Below, in pieces: positions 1 through 6,074 of a stretch of DNA of 11,071 bases. Under the pieces are notes generated by a model that saw only the letters and a program-made list of their open reading frames with translations, was not told the DNA's origin and searched no databases. The DNA is taken from contig JBKPSJ010000082.1 of assembly GCA_046765875.1 (NCBI GenBank), positions 1 to 11,071 of the forward strand. The letters run 5' to 3'. Position numbers and translations under genes: made by a program. The DNA is from DASRHY01 sp046765875 (GTDB taxonomy: Bacteria; Actinomycetota; Actinomycetes; Propionibacteriales; Kribbellaceae). How positions within the stretch are numbered: the first letter of the stretch is position 1; every line of letters begins with the position of its first letter.

Positions 1-467
1 CGCATCGCGTCGCCGATCACCTCGAACGGCGGCTCGCCGGTACGCCGGTGCTCGATCACGTCGTCCCACCAGCGTTCCGGGTCGTCGTACCCGCCGGCCT
101 GGGCCAGCTCGGCCAGCGGATCGCGCATGCTGCCTGTGCCCTCCCGGCCAGCACGAGCGAATGTGTACGCCGCCGGCAGGTCGCAGAACCGTACCGGCAC
201 CTCGTGTGTCAGGCCGTACCGGATCGCCTGCCACTCCGGGCTGAACTCAGCGAACGGCCAAAAGGCGGCGGTGGTCGCGTCGTCAACGGCGTACGCGAGT
301 AGCGCGACCGGCGGCTCCATCTCCTCGGTCGCCAGCCCGACCACCTTGTCGGCCTCCGGCGGACCCTCGATCAGCACCAGGTCGGGCTCGAGGTCCCGCA
401 ACGCCGACGCCAGCGCGCGGGCCGACCCGGGACCGTGGTGCCTGATCCCGAACAGATCGACCGTCAT
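1..467 (-). CDS. DUF5682 family protein, N-terminal part (3' end beyond the window)
   Basis: Reverse-strand reading from ATG at 467 stays open to the window edge, giving about 155 residues. It opens MTVDLFGIRHHGPGSARAL and continues with a VLIEGPPEAD segment at about residues 31-40. The IRHHGPGSAR...LIEGPP pairing is what I recognise as the start of the DUF5682 family. By inference the His-rich opening and the later Glu resemble the TraB/ChaN/EreA type of fold, but no activity is established and I would not assign one. The ATG overlaps the stop of the upstream MoxR-like ATPase gene by 4 bases (ATGA), so translation is probably coupled. Full-length members are several hundred residues, so most of the gene lies outside. 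In other genomes such operons often continue with a von Willebrand A-domain gene, which cannot be seen here. Confidence 0.82.
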   Translation of the reverse strand, partial: MTVDLFGIRHHGPGSARALASALRDLEPDLVLIEGPPEADKVVGLATEEMEPPVALLAYAVDDATTAAFWPFAEFSPEWQAIRYGLTHEVPVRFCDLPAAYTFARAGREGTGSMRDPLAELAQAGGYDDPERWWDDVIEHRRTGEPPFEVIGDAM

Positions 468-1549
468 CCGGACAGGTCCCGGCAGGCCCGGTAGAAGTCG
501 GCCCAGCCGTCGCGTTCGCGTACCACGGTCTCCAGGTACTCCGACCAGACCACCCGGTCCGACGACGGGTCCTTGACCACCGCACCGAGGATGCCGGCGG
601 CCACGTCGTACGAGCGCAGCACCCCGTCGCCGAAGTGCGCGGCCAGCGCGAGCCCGCCGGTGACCACGCTGATCGCCTCCGCGGTGGACAGCGTGCCGGA
701 CGGCGACTTGACCGCGGTGCGGCCGTCCTCGGTCCGGCCCGAGCGCAGCTCGCGGAACACGGTCACGACCCGGCGGATCTCCTCCAGCCCGGTGTCGTGG
801 TCGGGCAGTTCGAGCGCGGTGCCGAGTTGCGCGACCCGGCGGGACACGATCTCGACCTCGTCCTCGGCGGAGTCCGGCAGCGGCAGCACCACGGTGTTGA
901 ACCGGCGCCGCAGCGCGCTCGACAACTCGTTCACACCCTTGTCGCGGTCGTTGGCGGTGGCGATCACGTTGAAGCCCTTGCGGGCCTGGACCTCCGACCC
1001 GAGCTCGGGGATCGGTAGCACCTTCTCCGACAGCACGGTGATCAGCGCGTCCTGGACGTCGGACGGCACCCTGGTGAGCTCCTCGATCCGGGCGATCTTC
1101 GCCTCGGTCATGGCGCGCTGCACCGGGCTCGGCACCAGTGCCGCCTCGCTCGGGCCCTGTGCGATCAGCAGCGCATAGTTCCAGCCGTACCGGATCGCCT
1201 CCTCGGCAGTACCCGCGGTGCCCTGGACCTGCAGTGTCGAGTCGCCGCTGATCGCCGCCGCGAGGTGCTCGCTCATCCAGGTCTTCGCGGTCCCCGGTAC
1301 GCCGAGCAGCAGCAGGGCGCGATCCGTCGCCAGCGTCGCGACGGCCACCTCGACCAGCCGGCGCGGCCCGATGTACTTGGGCGTGATCTCGGTGCCGTCC
1401 GCCGCGATCCCGCCGAGCAGGTACGTCACAACGGCGGCCGGCGAGAGCTGCCAGGCCGGCGGGCGCGGCCGGTCGTCGCCCTTGGCCAGCGCCGCGAGCT
1501 CGGCGGCGTACTCGTCCTCGGCGTGTGGCCGCAGCACCTGCTCGGTCAT
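464..1549 (-). CDS. MoxR-type AAA+ ATPase
   Basis: The 361-residue protein has a Walker A motif GVPGTAKT at residues 83-90, a Walker B-like stretch ending RIEELTR at 154-160, sensor 1 IATAND at 196-201 and an arginine-finger-like SSALRRRFN at 210-218. The order, length and VPSDVQDALITVLSEK segment (161-176) place it in the MoxR branch of AAA+ ATPases, which typically remodel or load partner proteins, often with a VWA-domain partner. The usual Asp of Walker B is Glu here (hhxhEE instead of hhhhDE). No signal peptide or membrane segment is visible, so it should be cytoplasmic. The start ATG at 1549 overlaps the DUF5691 stop by 4 bases, and its own TGA overlaps the next ATG by 4. Its substrate is unknown; the operon partners are the best candidates. 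Confidence 0.93.
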   Translation of the reverse strand: MTEQVLRPHAEDEYAAELAALAKGDDRPRPPAWQLSPAAVVTYLLGGIAADGTEITPKYIGPRRLVEVAVATLATDRALLLLGVPGTAKTWMSEHLAAAISGDSTLQVQGTAGTAEEAIRYGWNYALLIAQGPSEAALVPSPVQRAMTEAKIARIEELTRVPSDVQDALITVLSEKVLPIPELGSEVQARKGFNVIATANDRDKGVNELSSALRRRFNTVVLPLPDSAEDEVEIVSRRVAQLGTALELPDHDTGLEEIRRVVTVFRELRSGRTEDGRTAVKSPSGTLSTAEAISVVTGGLALAAHFGDGVLRSYDVAAGILGAVVKDPSSDRVVWSEYLETVVRERDGWADFYRACRDLSG

Positions 1550-2973
1550 GACAGCTCCTCGTACATCTCACGGCGGAACACCAGTGTTTCGGCGAGCCTG
1601 CGCCGCCAGGTGTCCTGAGTGTCGTCAGTGTCGTCAGGCTCCTGGATCAGCGGATGACCCGCGGCCAGCACCTCGGGTGGGACGGCTCGTGCGGTGACGC
1701 TCGCCAGTCGCGCCCAGGACCGGCCGGTGGTCGCTTTGTCGAGCACGTCGAGCAGCATCATCGCGAGGTTCGGCGGCCACGGCTGCGGCAACCCGCCGAC
1801 CACGTCCGCGACGTCGACCACCTCGTGCAACTCGGCGATCGTCACGGCCCACCGGCCACGCGGCAGTATCGCGACCAGTTCGGCGGTCCGATGGCCGGCA
1901 GCAGGCGCCTTGCGTAGCAGGGCCTGGGCCCAGTCCGGGGTCCGCTCACGCGCGACCGCCGTCGCCACCGCGGCGTACAGCAGATCGGGATCGCAGCCGT
2001 CGATCTCCGGATCCAGATACTCGCCTGGCGACGGTGGCAGGGGCGCGGCCGCCACCAGTTGTGAGAACCACCAGGCCCGCTCGCCCACACCCTGCGGCGG
2101 CCGGATCGAGATGCCGTCGCGCCGCATCCCGTCATCATGCTCGTCGGGGAGCGTCACCCGGAGGACGCCACGCCTCGGCACCGACAGGCATGCTCGGACG
2201 CGCTCGGCCATCCGCTGCCCGTGCGCGGAGCCAGGGATCCGGGTAAGCAGGCCCGCCGCGGTCCGGCGTACCTCCGCCGCGCGATCGTCGAGCGCCGCCT
2301 CGCAGAACTCCTCGTCGACCGGCGACAGTCGGTCGGCCAGGATGGCCAGCAGTTCGGCTCGGGTCTCGGCCGGCTCGTTCGGCCAGGCGGCCCGTAGCGC
2401 ATCTCGCGCGGCGTCCGGATCGGTCGCGCGGGTGGTCGTCAGCCATTGCTTGCGTTGGGTCCGTGTACCGTGCTCCCACGCATCCTTGCCTGTGGCAACC
2501 TCTTCCTCGAGATAGCGCCAGTCCGGGTTGAGGGTTGCGAGCCAAGCAGCGCGTGGACCGGCGGCCAGCCGTACGGCGGCTCGCAACTCGGTCCGTCCGC
2601 GGGTCAGGTCGGCAAGGGCCGGCAGGAACTCCGGCGGGATACGCCAGCCGCCTTCGTTCACCAGCCGCAGCCACTCGGCGAGTACCGTGGCGTGGTCGCC
2701 CGCGAGCATCGCGGCCAGGCGGCGGACGGCCGCGCTTCCCGGCACAGGCCGGCCGTCCATGGTTGCCGCCGGCAACGGAACCGGCCCGCGCATCGGCTTG
2801 CGGCCCGCCCGCCGGTACGCAGAAGCCAGCGCGGCGGCGTCGAGCAACACCTGCGGCGGCTCGGTCTTGTCCGTCAGCCTGGCGCGGACCTCCTCCGGCA
2901 GGTCGTCGATCACCGGCGGCTTTCGATCGGTACCGAGCAGCGCGGTGCTGACCAGATCGTCCCAACCACTCAT
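1546..2973 (-). CDS. DUF5691 family protein (helical-repeat protein)
   Basis: I place the start at ATG 2973 (MSGWDDLVSTALLGTDRKPP), giving 475 residues. The open frame runs 73 codons further upstream, but that extension is antisense-like composition inside the SWIM gene, whereas ATG 2973 overlaps the SWIM stop by 4 bases, matching the other junctions of this operon. The WDDLVSTALLGTDR opening is typical of DUF5691. The middle is rich in short amphipathic helices, for example around residues 185-260 with EFCEAALDDRAAEVRRTAAG, which reads like HEAT-type repeats and suggests a protein-binding scaffold. No catalytic motif, signal peptide or membrane segment is visible. The conserved position between SWIM and MoxR genes suggests that it works with them; the function itself is unknown. 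Confidence 0.85.
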   Translation of the reverse strand: MSGWDDLVSTALLGTDRKPPVIDDLPEEVRARLTDKTEPPQVLLDAAALASAYRRAGRKPMRGPVPLPAATMDGRPVPGSAAVRRLAAMLAGDHATVLAEWLRLVNEGGWRIPPEFLPALADLTRGRTELRAAVRLAAGPRAAWLATLNPDWRYLEEEVATGKDAWEHGTRTQRKQWLTTTRATDPDAARDALRAAWPNEPAETRAELLAILADRLSPVDEEFCEAALDDRAAEVRRTAAGLLTRIPGSAHGQRMAERVRACLSVPRRGVLRVTLPDEHDDGMRRDGISIRPPQGVGERAWWFSQLVAAAPLPPSPGEYLDPEIDGCDPDLLYAAVATAVARERTPDWAQALLRKAPAAGHRTAELVAILPRGRWAVTIAELHEVVDVADVVGGLPQPWPPNLAMMLLDVLDKATTGRSWARLASVTARAVPPEVLAAGHPLIQEPDDTDDTQDTWRRRLAETLVFRREMYEELS

Positions 2974-4259
2974 GTCAGCGCCACCGCCCGGCCGTCGTGC
3001 CAGCACGTCATCGGCAGGAACCCGGACCGGCCCCATTCGCCGGCCACCAGCACCGGTTCGCCCGCGGACAGGGCAAGCAGCGGCCAGGGATCGATGTACG
3101 GCGAGACCTCCAAAGCGTCGCCACCGTCCTCCACCAGCGCCCAGCCGTCCCCGTTCCGGGCCGGCCGTACCGCCTTGACGACCAGTGGCCACCGCTCCAG
3201 CCAGGGATCCAGGGCTAGTGCCTCGGCGTACAACCCCAGCGCCTCGGTCACGTCCATGCCGACCGGCTCCTCAGCGGGCCGGTTGGACGTCGGTGTGAGA
3301 AGGGCGCGGACGTTGCCGGCGCCGGGGTAGAAGGCGGCCGTACCGGCGACCAGCTCAGCCGGTGCGGCGGGCGCCGCATCGAGGTTCCGGCCCCAGGGTG
3401 CGAAGGTCAGCAGCAGGGCGGTACGCCCTGTCGTCAGCCCACGCAGCCACAGCCGCCGGGTGGTCAGCCGTTCGTCCATCTCGATCACCCGGCCGAGCAC
3501 CAGCCACCGGTCGTCGACCCGTTCGCCGGTGTCCTGGACCCGGATGGTCTCGACGGTCCAGCCCAGCCGGGACCGGACCGTCTCGGCCAGCGGGGCCGGC
3601 AGTTCGTCCAGCCGGTCGTGCGCTTGCGCGGTCAGGTGGATCATCGCCAGGTCCTCGAGCAACCGGCCCGGCCAGTCCGGCCCACGCCCGATCGTCGCCG
3701 CGGCCCGGCGCAGCGCGTTCGCCAGCCCGGGCGCCTGCGCGTCGACCATCCGCGCCGCCAGCCGGTTCAGCTCGGGCCAGCCCTGTTGCTCGAATCCGCC
3801 GAGCCCGCGGCGGACCCGGTCGTCGAGCCAGGTCTGCAACTCGGCCACGCCGGAGGCCACCCGTTCGGTACGCCGCGCCACTCGGGCCTGCGCCGCCACC
3901 GGATCGGCCACGGTCGTACGCCGCGGCGCGGGCGGCCGGGAAGCGGCTGCGATCCAGGACGGCTCCTCACCGTCGGGGACGGCACCGGCGGACCACAACA
4001 GCAGCAGCCCGAGCGCGTGTTTGCACGGGAGTTTGCGACTCGGGCAGGTGCAGCCGTACGACGGGCCCTCGAGCCGTACCGACGTCTGGTACGGCCGGGC
4101 AGCGGCACCGCGGCACAGCCCCCAGACGGCATGCTGGGAAGCGCCGGCGCCGGACCAGATCTCCGGCCGGGCAACACCCTGACCGGCACGGGCCACGGCC
4201 GGGTCTGTGGCCAGCGCCAGCACTCGCTCGGCACTCCAGACATCAGCGACCGTGATCAC
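2970..4259 (-). CDS. SWIM zinc-finger family protein
   Basis: The protein carries the SWIM signature CTCPSRKLPCKH (C70, C72, C79, H81 in the 429-residue version), preceded by AVWGLCRG and followed by ALGLLLLW, as in actinobacterial SWIM-domain proteins. SWIM domains bind zinc and usually mediate nucleic-acid or protein contacts. A linker rich in Arg/Pro/Ala and a long C-terminal region (from about residue 110) show no motif I recognise. The start is uncertain. GTG 4259 gives MITVADVWSAERVL, which matches where family members begin, but the Shine-Dalgarno-like sequence overlaps it. ATG 4292 and GTG 4304 are in-frame alternatives without a visible ribosome site; an in-frame stop at 4308-4310 bars anything longer. 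It heads the four-gene operon, and its stop overlaps the DUF5691 start by 4 bases. Confidence 0.88.
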   Translation of the reverse strand: MITVADVWSAERVLALATDPAVARAGQGVARPEIWSGAGASQHAVWGLCRGAAARPYQTSVRLEGPSYGCTCPSRKLPCKHALGLLLLWSAGAVPDGEEPSWIAAASRPPAPRRTTVADPVAAQARVARRTERVASGVAELQTWLDDRVRRGLGGFEQQGWPELNRLAARMVDAQAPGLANALRRAAATIGRGPDWPGRLLEDLAMIHLTAQAHDRLDELPAPLAETVRSRLGWTVETIRVQDTGERVDDRWLVLGRVIEMDERLTTRRLWLRGLTTGRTALLLTFAPWGRNLDAAPAAPAELVAGTAAFYPGAGNVRALLTPTSNRPAEEPVGMDVTEALGLYAEALALDPWLERWPLVVKAVRPARNGDGWALVEDGGDALEVSPYIDPWPLLALSAGEPVLVAGEWGRSGFLPMTCWHDGRAVALT

Positions 4260-4268
4260 CTCCCTTTC
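4254..4268 (-). promoter_or_regulatory. Extended Shine-Dalgarno-like sequence at the SWIM gene start
   Basis: On the minus strand the sequence reads GAAAGGGAGGTGATC, which matches the complement of the 16S rRNA 3' end (GAAAGGAGGTGATC) apart from one extra G. It contains the GTG at 4259 that is the family-typical start codon. No standard start codon lies 5-9 bases downstream of the GGAGG core in frame; only ATC and ACG do. The site is visible; its role is inference. Confidence 0.45.
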
Positions 4269-4307
4269 CAGCGAGCTTCCAGCGGGAAGCATGTCACCGG
4301 CCACCGA

Positions 4308-4367
4308 CTACTGGCGGTCCACCAGGGTCTGGATGCCGTCCAGCACCCGCTCGAAGTTCTGGATCGT
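4308..4367 (-). pseudogene. Remnant of a TetR-like regulator C-terminus
   Basis: The minus strand encodes NFERVLDGIQTLVDRQ followed by TAG (4308-4310). This resembles the last helix of TetR/AcrR regulators, where a stretch like DPExNFExGLDxLLDGIxALV precedes the stop. Immediately upstream the same frame hits a TGA (4368-4370). The neighbouring frame reads LLNDPE just before NFE, which suggests a small frameshifting deletion in the original DPExNFE segment. No DNA-binding domain remains. The match is short and based on recalled family patterns only, so treat it as a likely but unproven fossil. Confidence 0.45.
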
Positions 4368-4508
4368 TCAGCAGTCTCTGCTGTTCCGCTGCTGATTCTG
4401 TCCGGGATCATGCTCCCGCTCGAGCAGGCGCCCGGCCGGATGGGCTGTCCTTACGTGCGCAGCGGTCTCTTCGTCGGCGTCCGCACCATCCACCGCAACA
4501 CAGCGTGA
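4368..4508 (+). pseudogene. Remnant of an ABC-2 type exporter permease C-terminus
   Basis: One plus-strand frame reads AVPLLILSGIMLPLEQAPG, which strongly resembles the PLLxLSGxLLPxxxAPxWL segment of ABC-2 (DrrB-like) permeases. About 15 codons later, in the same frame, it ends GLFVGVRTIHRNTA with TGA at 4506-4508, resembling the usual C-terminus of these permeases (LGxRxFxRxxA). The roughly 60-80 residues normally between these parts, including the last membrane segments, are missing, as is everything upstream. No start codon with a ribosome site is present. This looks like a gene fragment with an internal deletion lying just before ideR. It is recognised by eye, not by search. Confidence 0.5.
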
Positions 4509-4547
4509 GCCAGCCCGGCCGCAGGGGTACGAAATTGCCCGATGAGT

Positions 4548-4553
4548 GAGAAT
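4548..4553 (+). promoter_or_regulatory. Candidate -10 element of a leaderless ideR promoter
   Basis: GAGAAT lies 7 bases before GTG 4561, the spacing seen for leaderless actinobacterial transcripts, where -10 elements of the form TANNNT precede the start codon by 6-7 bases. The first base is G instead of T, no -35 is evident, and there is no good ribosome site before GTG 4561, which favours a leaderless start. Confidence 0.4.
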
Positions 4554-4560
4554 GGTTGGC

Positions 4561-5265
4561 GTGAGCGAGCTGATCGACACCACCGAGATGTACCTCCGCA
4601 CGATCTACGAGCTCGAGGAGGAGGGCATCACGCCGCTGCGTGCCCGGATCGCGGAACGCCTGCACCAGTCCGGCCCGACGGTCAGCCAGACCGTGGCGCG
4701 GATGGAGCGCGACGGCCTGGTCACCGTCGAGGGCGACCGGCACCTCGAGCTGACCCAGGTCGGGCGGATGCAGGCCACCCGGGTGATGCGCAAGCACCGG
4801 CTCGCCGAGCGGCTCCTGGTCGACGTGATCGGCCTGGAGTGGGAGGAGGTGCACGCCGAGGCGTGCCGCTGGGAGCACGTGATGAGCGACGCCGTCGAGC
4901 TTCGCCTACTCAAGATCCTGAACCACCCGACCGAGTCGCCGTACGGCAACCCGATCCCCGGCCTCGACGAGCTGGAGAAGGACACCGAGGGCACGCTCAC
5001 CCAGGACTTCCGGCAGGGCGTGGAGCCGCTGGACAAGGTGATCGATCTCGCCGCCGGCCGGTCCGTCCGGGTGCTGGTACGCCGGATCGCCGAGCCGGTG
5101 CAGACCGACGACGGCGCGATGTCGGTGCTCCGCAAGGCCGGCGCGCTGCCCGGTCGCGAGGTGGACTCGACCCACGACGTCGCCGGCGTCCTGGTGGGCA
5201 GCCTGGACGCGGGTGGCGTGATCAGCGACGAGACCGCCGGTCACATCTTCGTCAGCGTCGTCTGA
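4561..5265 (+). CDS. ideR: Iron-dependent transcriptional repressor, IdeR/DtxR family
   Basis: The 234-residue protein matches IdeR/DtxR/DmdR closely: an opening SELIDTTEMYLRTIYELEEE, the winged-helix segment RIAERLHQSGPTVSQTVARM (29-48), a dimerisation/metal domain and a C-terminal SH3-like domain (about 145-234). All metal ligands known from IdeR are at the expected numbers: M10, C102, E105, H106 and ancillary H79, E83, H98; E178 and Q181 fit the SH3-domain ligands. It should therefore bind Fe(II) and repress iron uptake and siderophore genes from iron boxes. I chose GTG 4561 because it aligns with the family N-terminus; GTG 4546 and ATG 4552 would add five or three residues. An SAM methyltransferase gene starts 9 bases downstream, suggesting cotranscription. 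Confidence 0.95.
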   Translation: MSELIDTTEMYLRTIYELEEEGITPLRARIAERLHQSGPTVSQTVARMERDGLVTVEGDRHLELTQVGRMQATRVMRKHRLAERLLVDVIGLEWEEVHAEACRWEHVMSDAVELRLLKILNHPTESPYGNPIPGLDELEKDTEGTLTQDFRQGVEPLDKVIDLAAGRSVRVLVRRIAEPVQTDDGAMSVLRKAGALPGREVDSTHDVAGVLVGSLDAGGVISDETAGHIFVSVV

Positions 5266-5274
5266 CCACCTGCG

Positions 5275-6054
5275 GTGTCCGATCTCGACGGGGTCGACTG
5301 GCCCCAGTACCTGGACGCCTTCCACGCCGCCGATCCCGGTGTGACCGAGGCGGTGCTGTCCCGCGCCGTCGCCGGCGATCACACGCCGTACCGGTGGTTG
5401 TGCCGGGCCGTGTCCGCGGAGGCGAAACGCGTGCTCGACGTTGCCTGCGGCAACGGTCCGGTCGCGCGGCAGCTGCCCAGGCACTTCGTGGTCGGCATCG
5501 ACCTGTCCGCGGCCGAGTTGTCCAAGGCGCCACGTCCGGTGGTCCGTGCCGACGCGAGTCAGTTGCCGTTCGGCAACGAGTCCTTCGACGCGGTCACCTG
5601 CTCGATGGGACTCGCCGTGGCTCAACCATTGCCGGCCGTGCTGGAGGAGATCGCCCGGGTGCTGCGTCCCGGTGGCGTGCTGGCGGCGACCCTACCCGCC
5701 GTGCGGCCGGTGCGGCGTACCGACCTCCCTGTGCTGACCGGACTGGCGACCAGGCTACGAAGCGGCCCGAAGTTCCCGGGTGGTGACGAACTGAGCGGTC
5801 TTCGTGAGGAGTTGAGCGCGGCCGGGTTCAACGTACTGGAGAGCCAGCGCGAGCGGTACGGCTTCCGGATCGCGTCCAGGGCCGATGCGGACCTGCTAGT
5901 GCGCTCGATGTACCTGCCCGCGACGTCGGCGGCGCGCCGGACCGCGGCGGCTGCGTGGCTGGCCGAGCGGGCCGCGGCCAAGGGCCCGTTCGAGGTCGCG
6001 ATCCCGATCCGCCGGATCGTGGTCATGCGGGCCAGGCCCGCGCTCTCGGTCTGA
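5275..6054 (+). CDS. Class I SAM-dependent methyltransferase (Methyltransf_11 type)
   Basis: The 259-residue protein shows the Rossmann-like SAM fold in order: motif I VLDVACGNGP (53-62), the acidic end of strand 2 in VVGIDLS (D76), a motif with ADASQLPFGNESFDAVTCS (92-110) and LEEIARVLRPGGVLAATLP (123-141). The substrate cannot be read from sequence; the layout fits small-molecule methyltransferases of the UbiE/Methyltransf_11 group. The C-terminal 110 residues match no family I recognise. The start is GTG 5275, only 9 bases after the ideR stop, so it is probably in the same transcript. Whether it has any link to iron, for example siderophore or metallophore modification, is speculation. A candidate promoter for pabB follows 8 bases after its stop. 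Confidence 0.88.
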   Translation: MSDLDGVDWPQYLDAFHAADPGVTEAVLSRAVAGDHTPYRWLCRAVSAEAKRVLDVACGNGPVARQLPRHFVVGIDLSAAELSKAPRPVVRADASQLPFGNESFDAVTCSMGLAVAQPLPAVLEEIARVLRPGGVLAATLPAVRPVRRTDLPVLTGLATRLRSGPKFPGGDELSGLREELSAAGFNVLESQRERYGFRIASRADADLLVRSMYLPATSAARRTAAAAWLAERAAAKGPFEVAIPIRRIVVMRARPALSV

Positions 6055-6062
6055 ACCGCGGG

Positions 6063-6068
6063 TAGCGT
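6063..6068 (+). promoter_or_regulatory. Candidate -10 element of a leaderless pabB promoter
   Basis: TAGCGT matches TANNNT and ends 6 bases before GTG 6075, with no Shine-Dalgarno sequence between. This is the standard arrangement of actinobacterial leaderless transcripts, so pabB may be transcribed separately although only 20 bases separate it from the methyltransferase gene. Confidence 0.5.
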
Positions 6069-6074
6069 GCTCTC

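Larger units (their letters stand above)
4260..4560. other. Gene-free interval between the SWIM operon and ideR
   Basis: About 300 bases hold no intact gene. The divergent 5' ends of the SWIM operon (minus) and ideR (plus) flank it. Inside are the TetR-like and ABC-2-like fragments and a probable ideR -10 element near the right edge. I found no convincing promoter for the SWIM operon and no perfect iron box. Confidence 0.6.

Noticed and set aside
2974..3192. 73-codon N-terminal extension of the DUF5691 protein.
   Set aside because: It lies inside the SWIM gene, is Gly/Arg-rich, and ATG 2973 gives the family N-terminus and an ATGA overlap.
4254..4268. Fragment of a 16S rRNA 3' end on the plus strand.
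   Set aside because: Only about 15 bases match, with an extra base, and there is no rRNA sequence around; an anti-16S ribosome-binding match on the minus strand is the simpler reading.
4369..4383. CAGCAG-TCT-CTGCTG hairpin as a terminator.
   Set aside because: Only 6-base arms and no T-run on either side. It lies in the decayed gene remnants and may just be coding-derived or mark the deletion junction.
4509..4560. IdeR iron box (autoregulation) upstream of ideR.
   Set aside because: No sequence close to the TTAGGTTAGGCTAACCTAA pattern is present.
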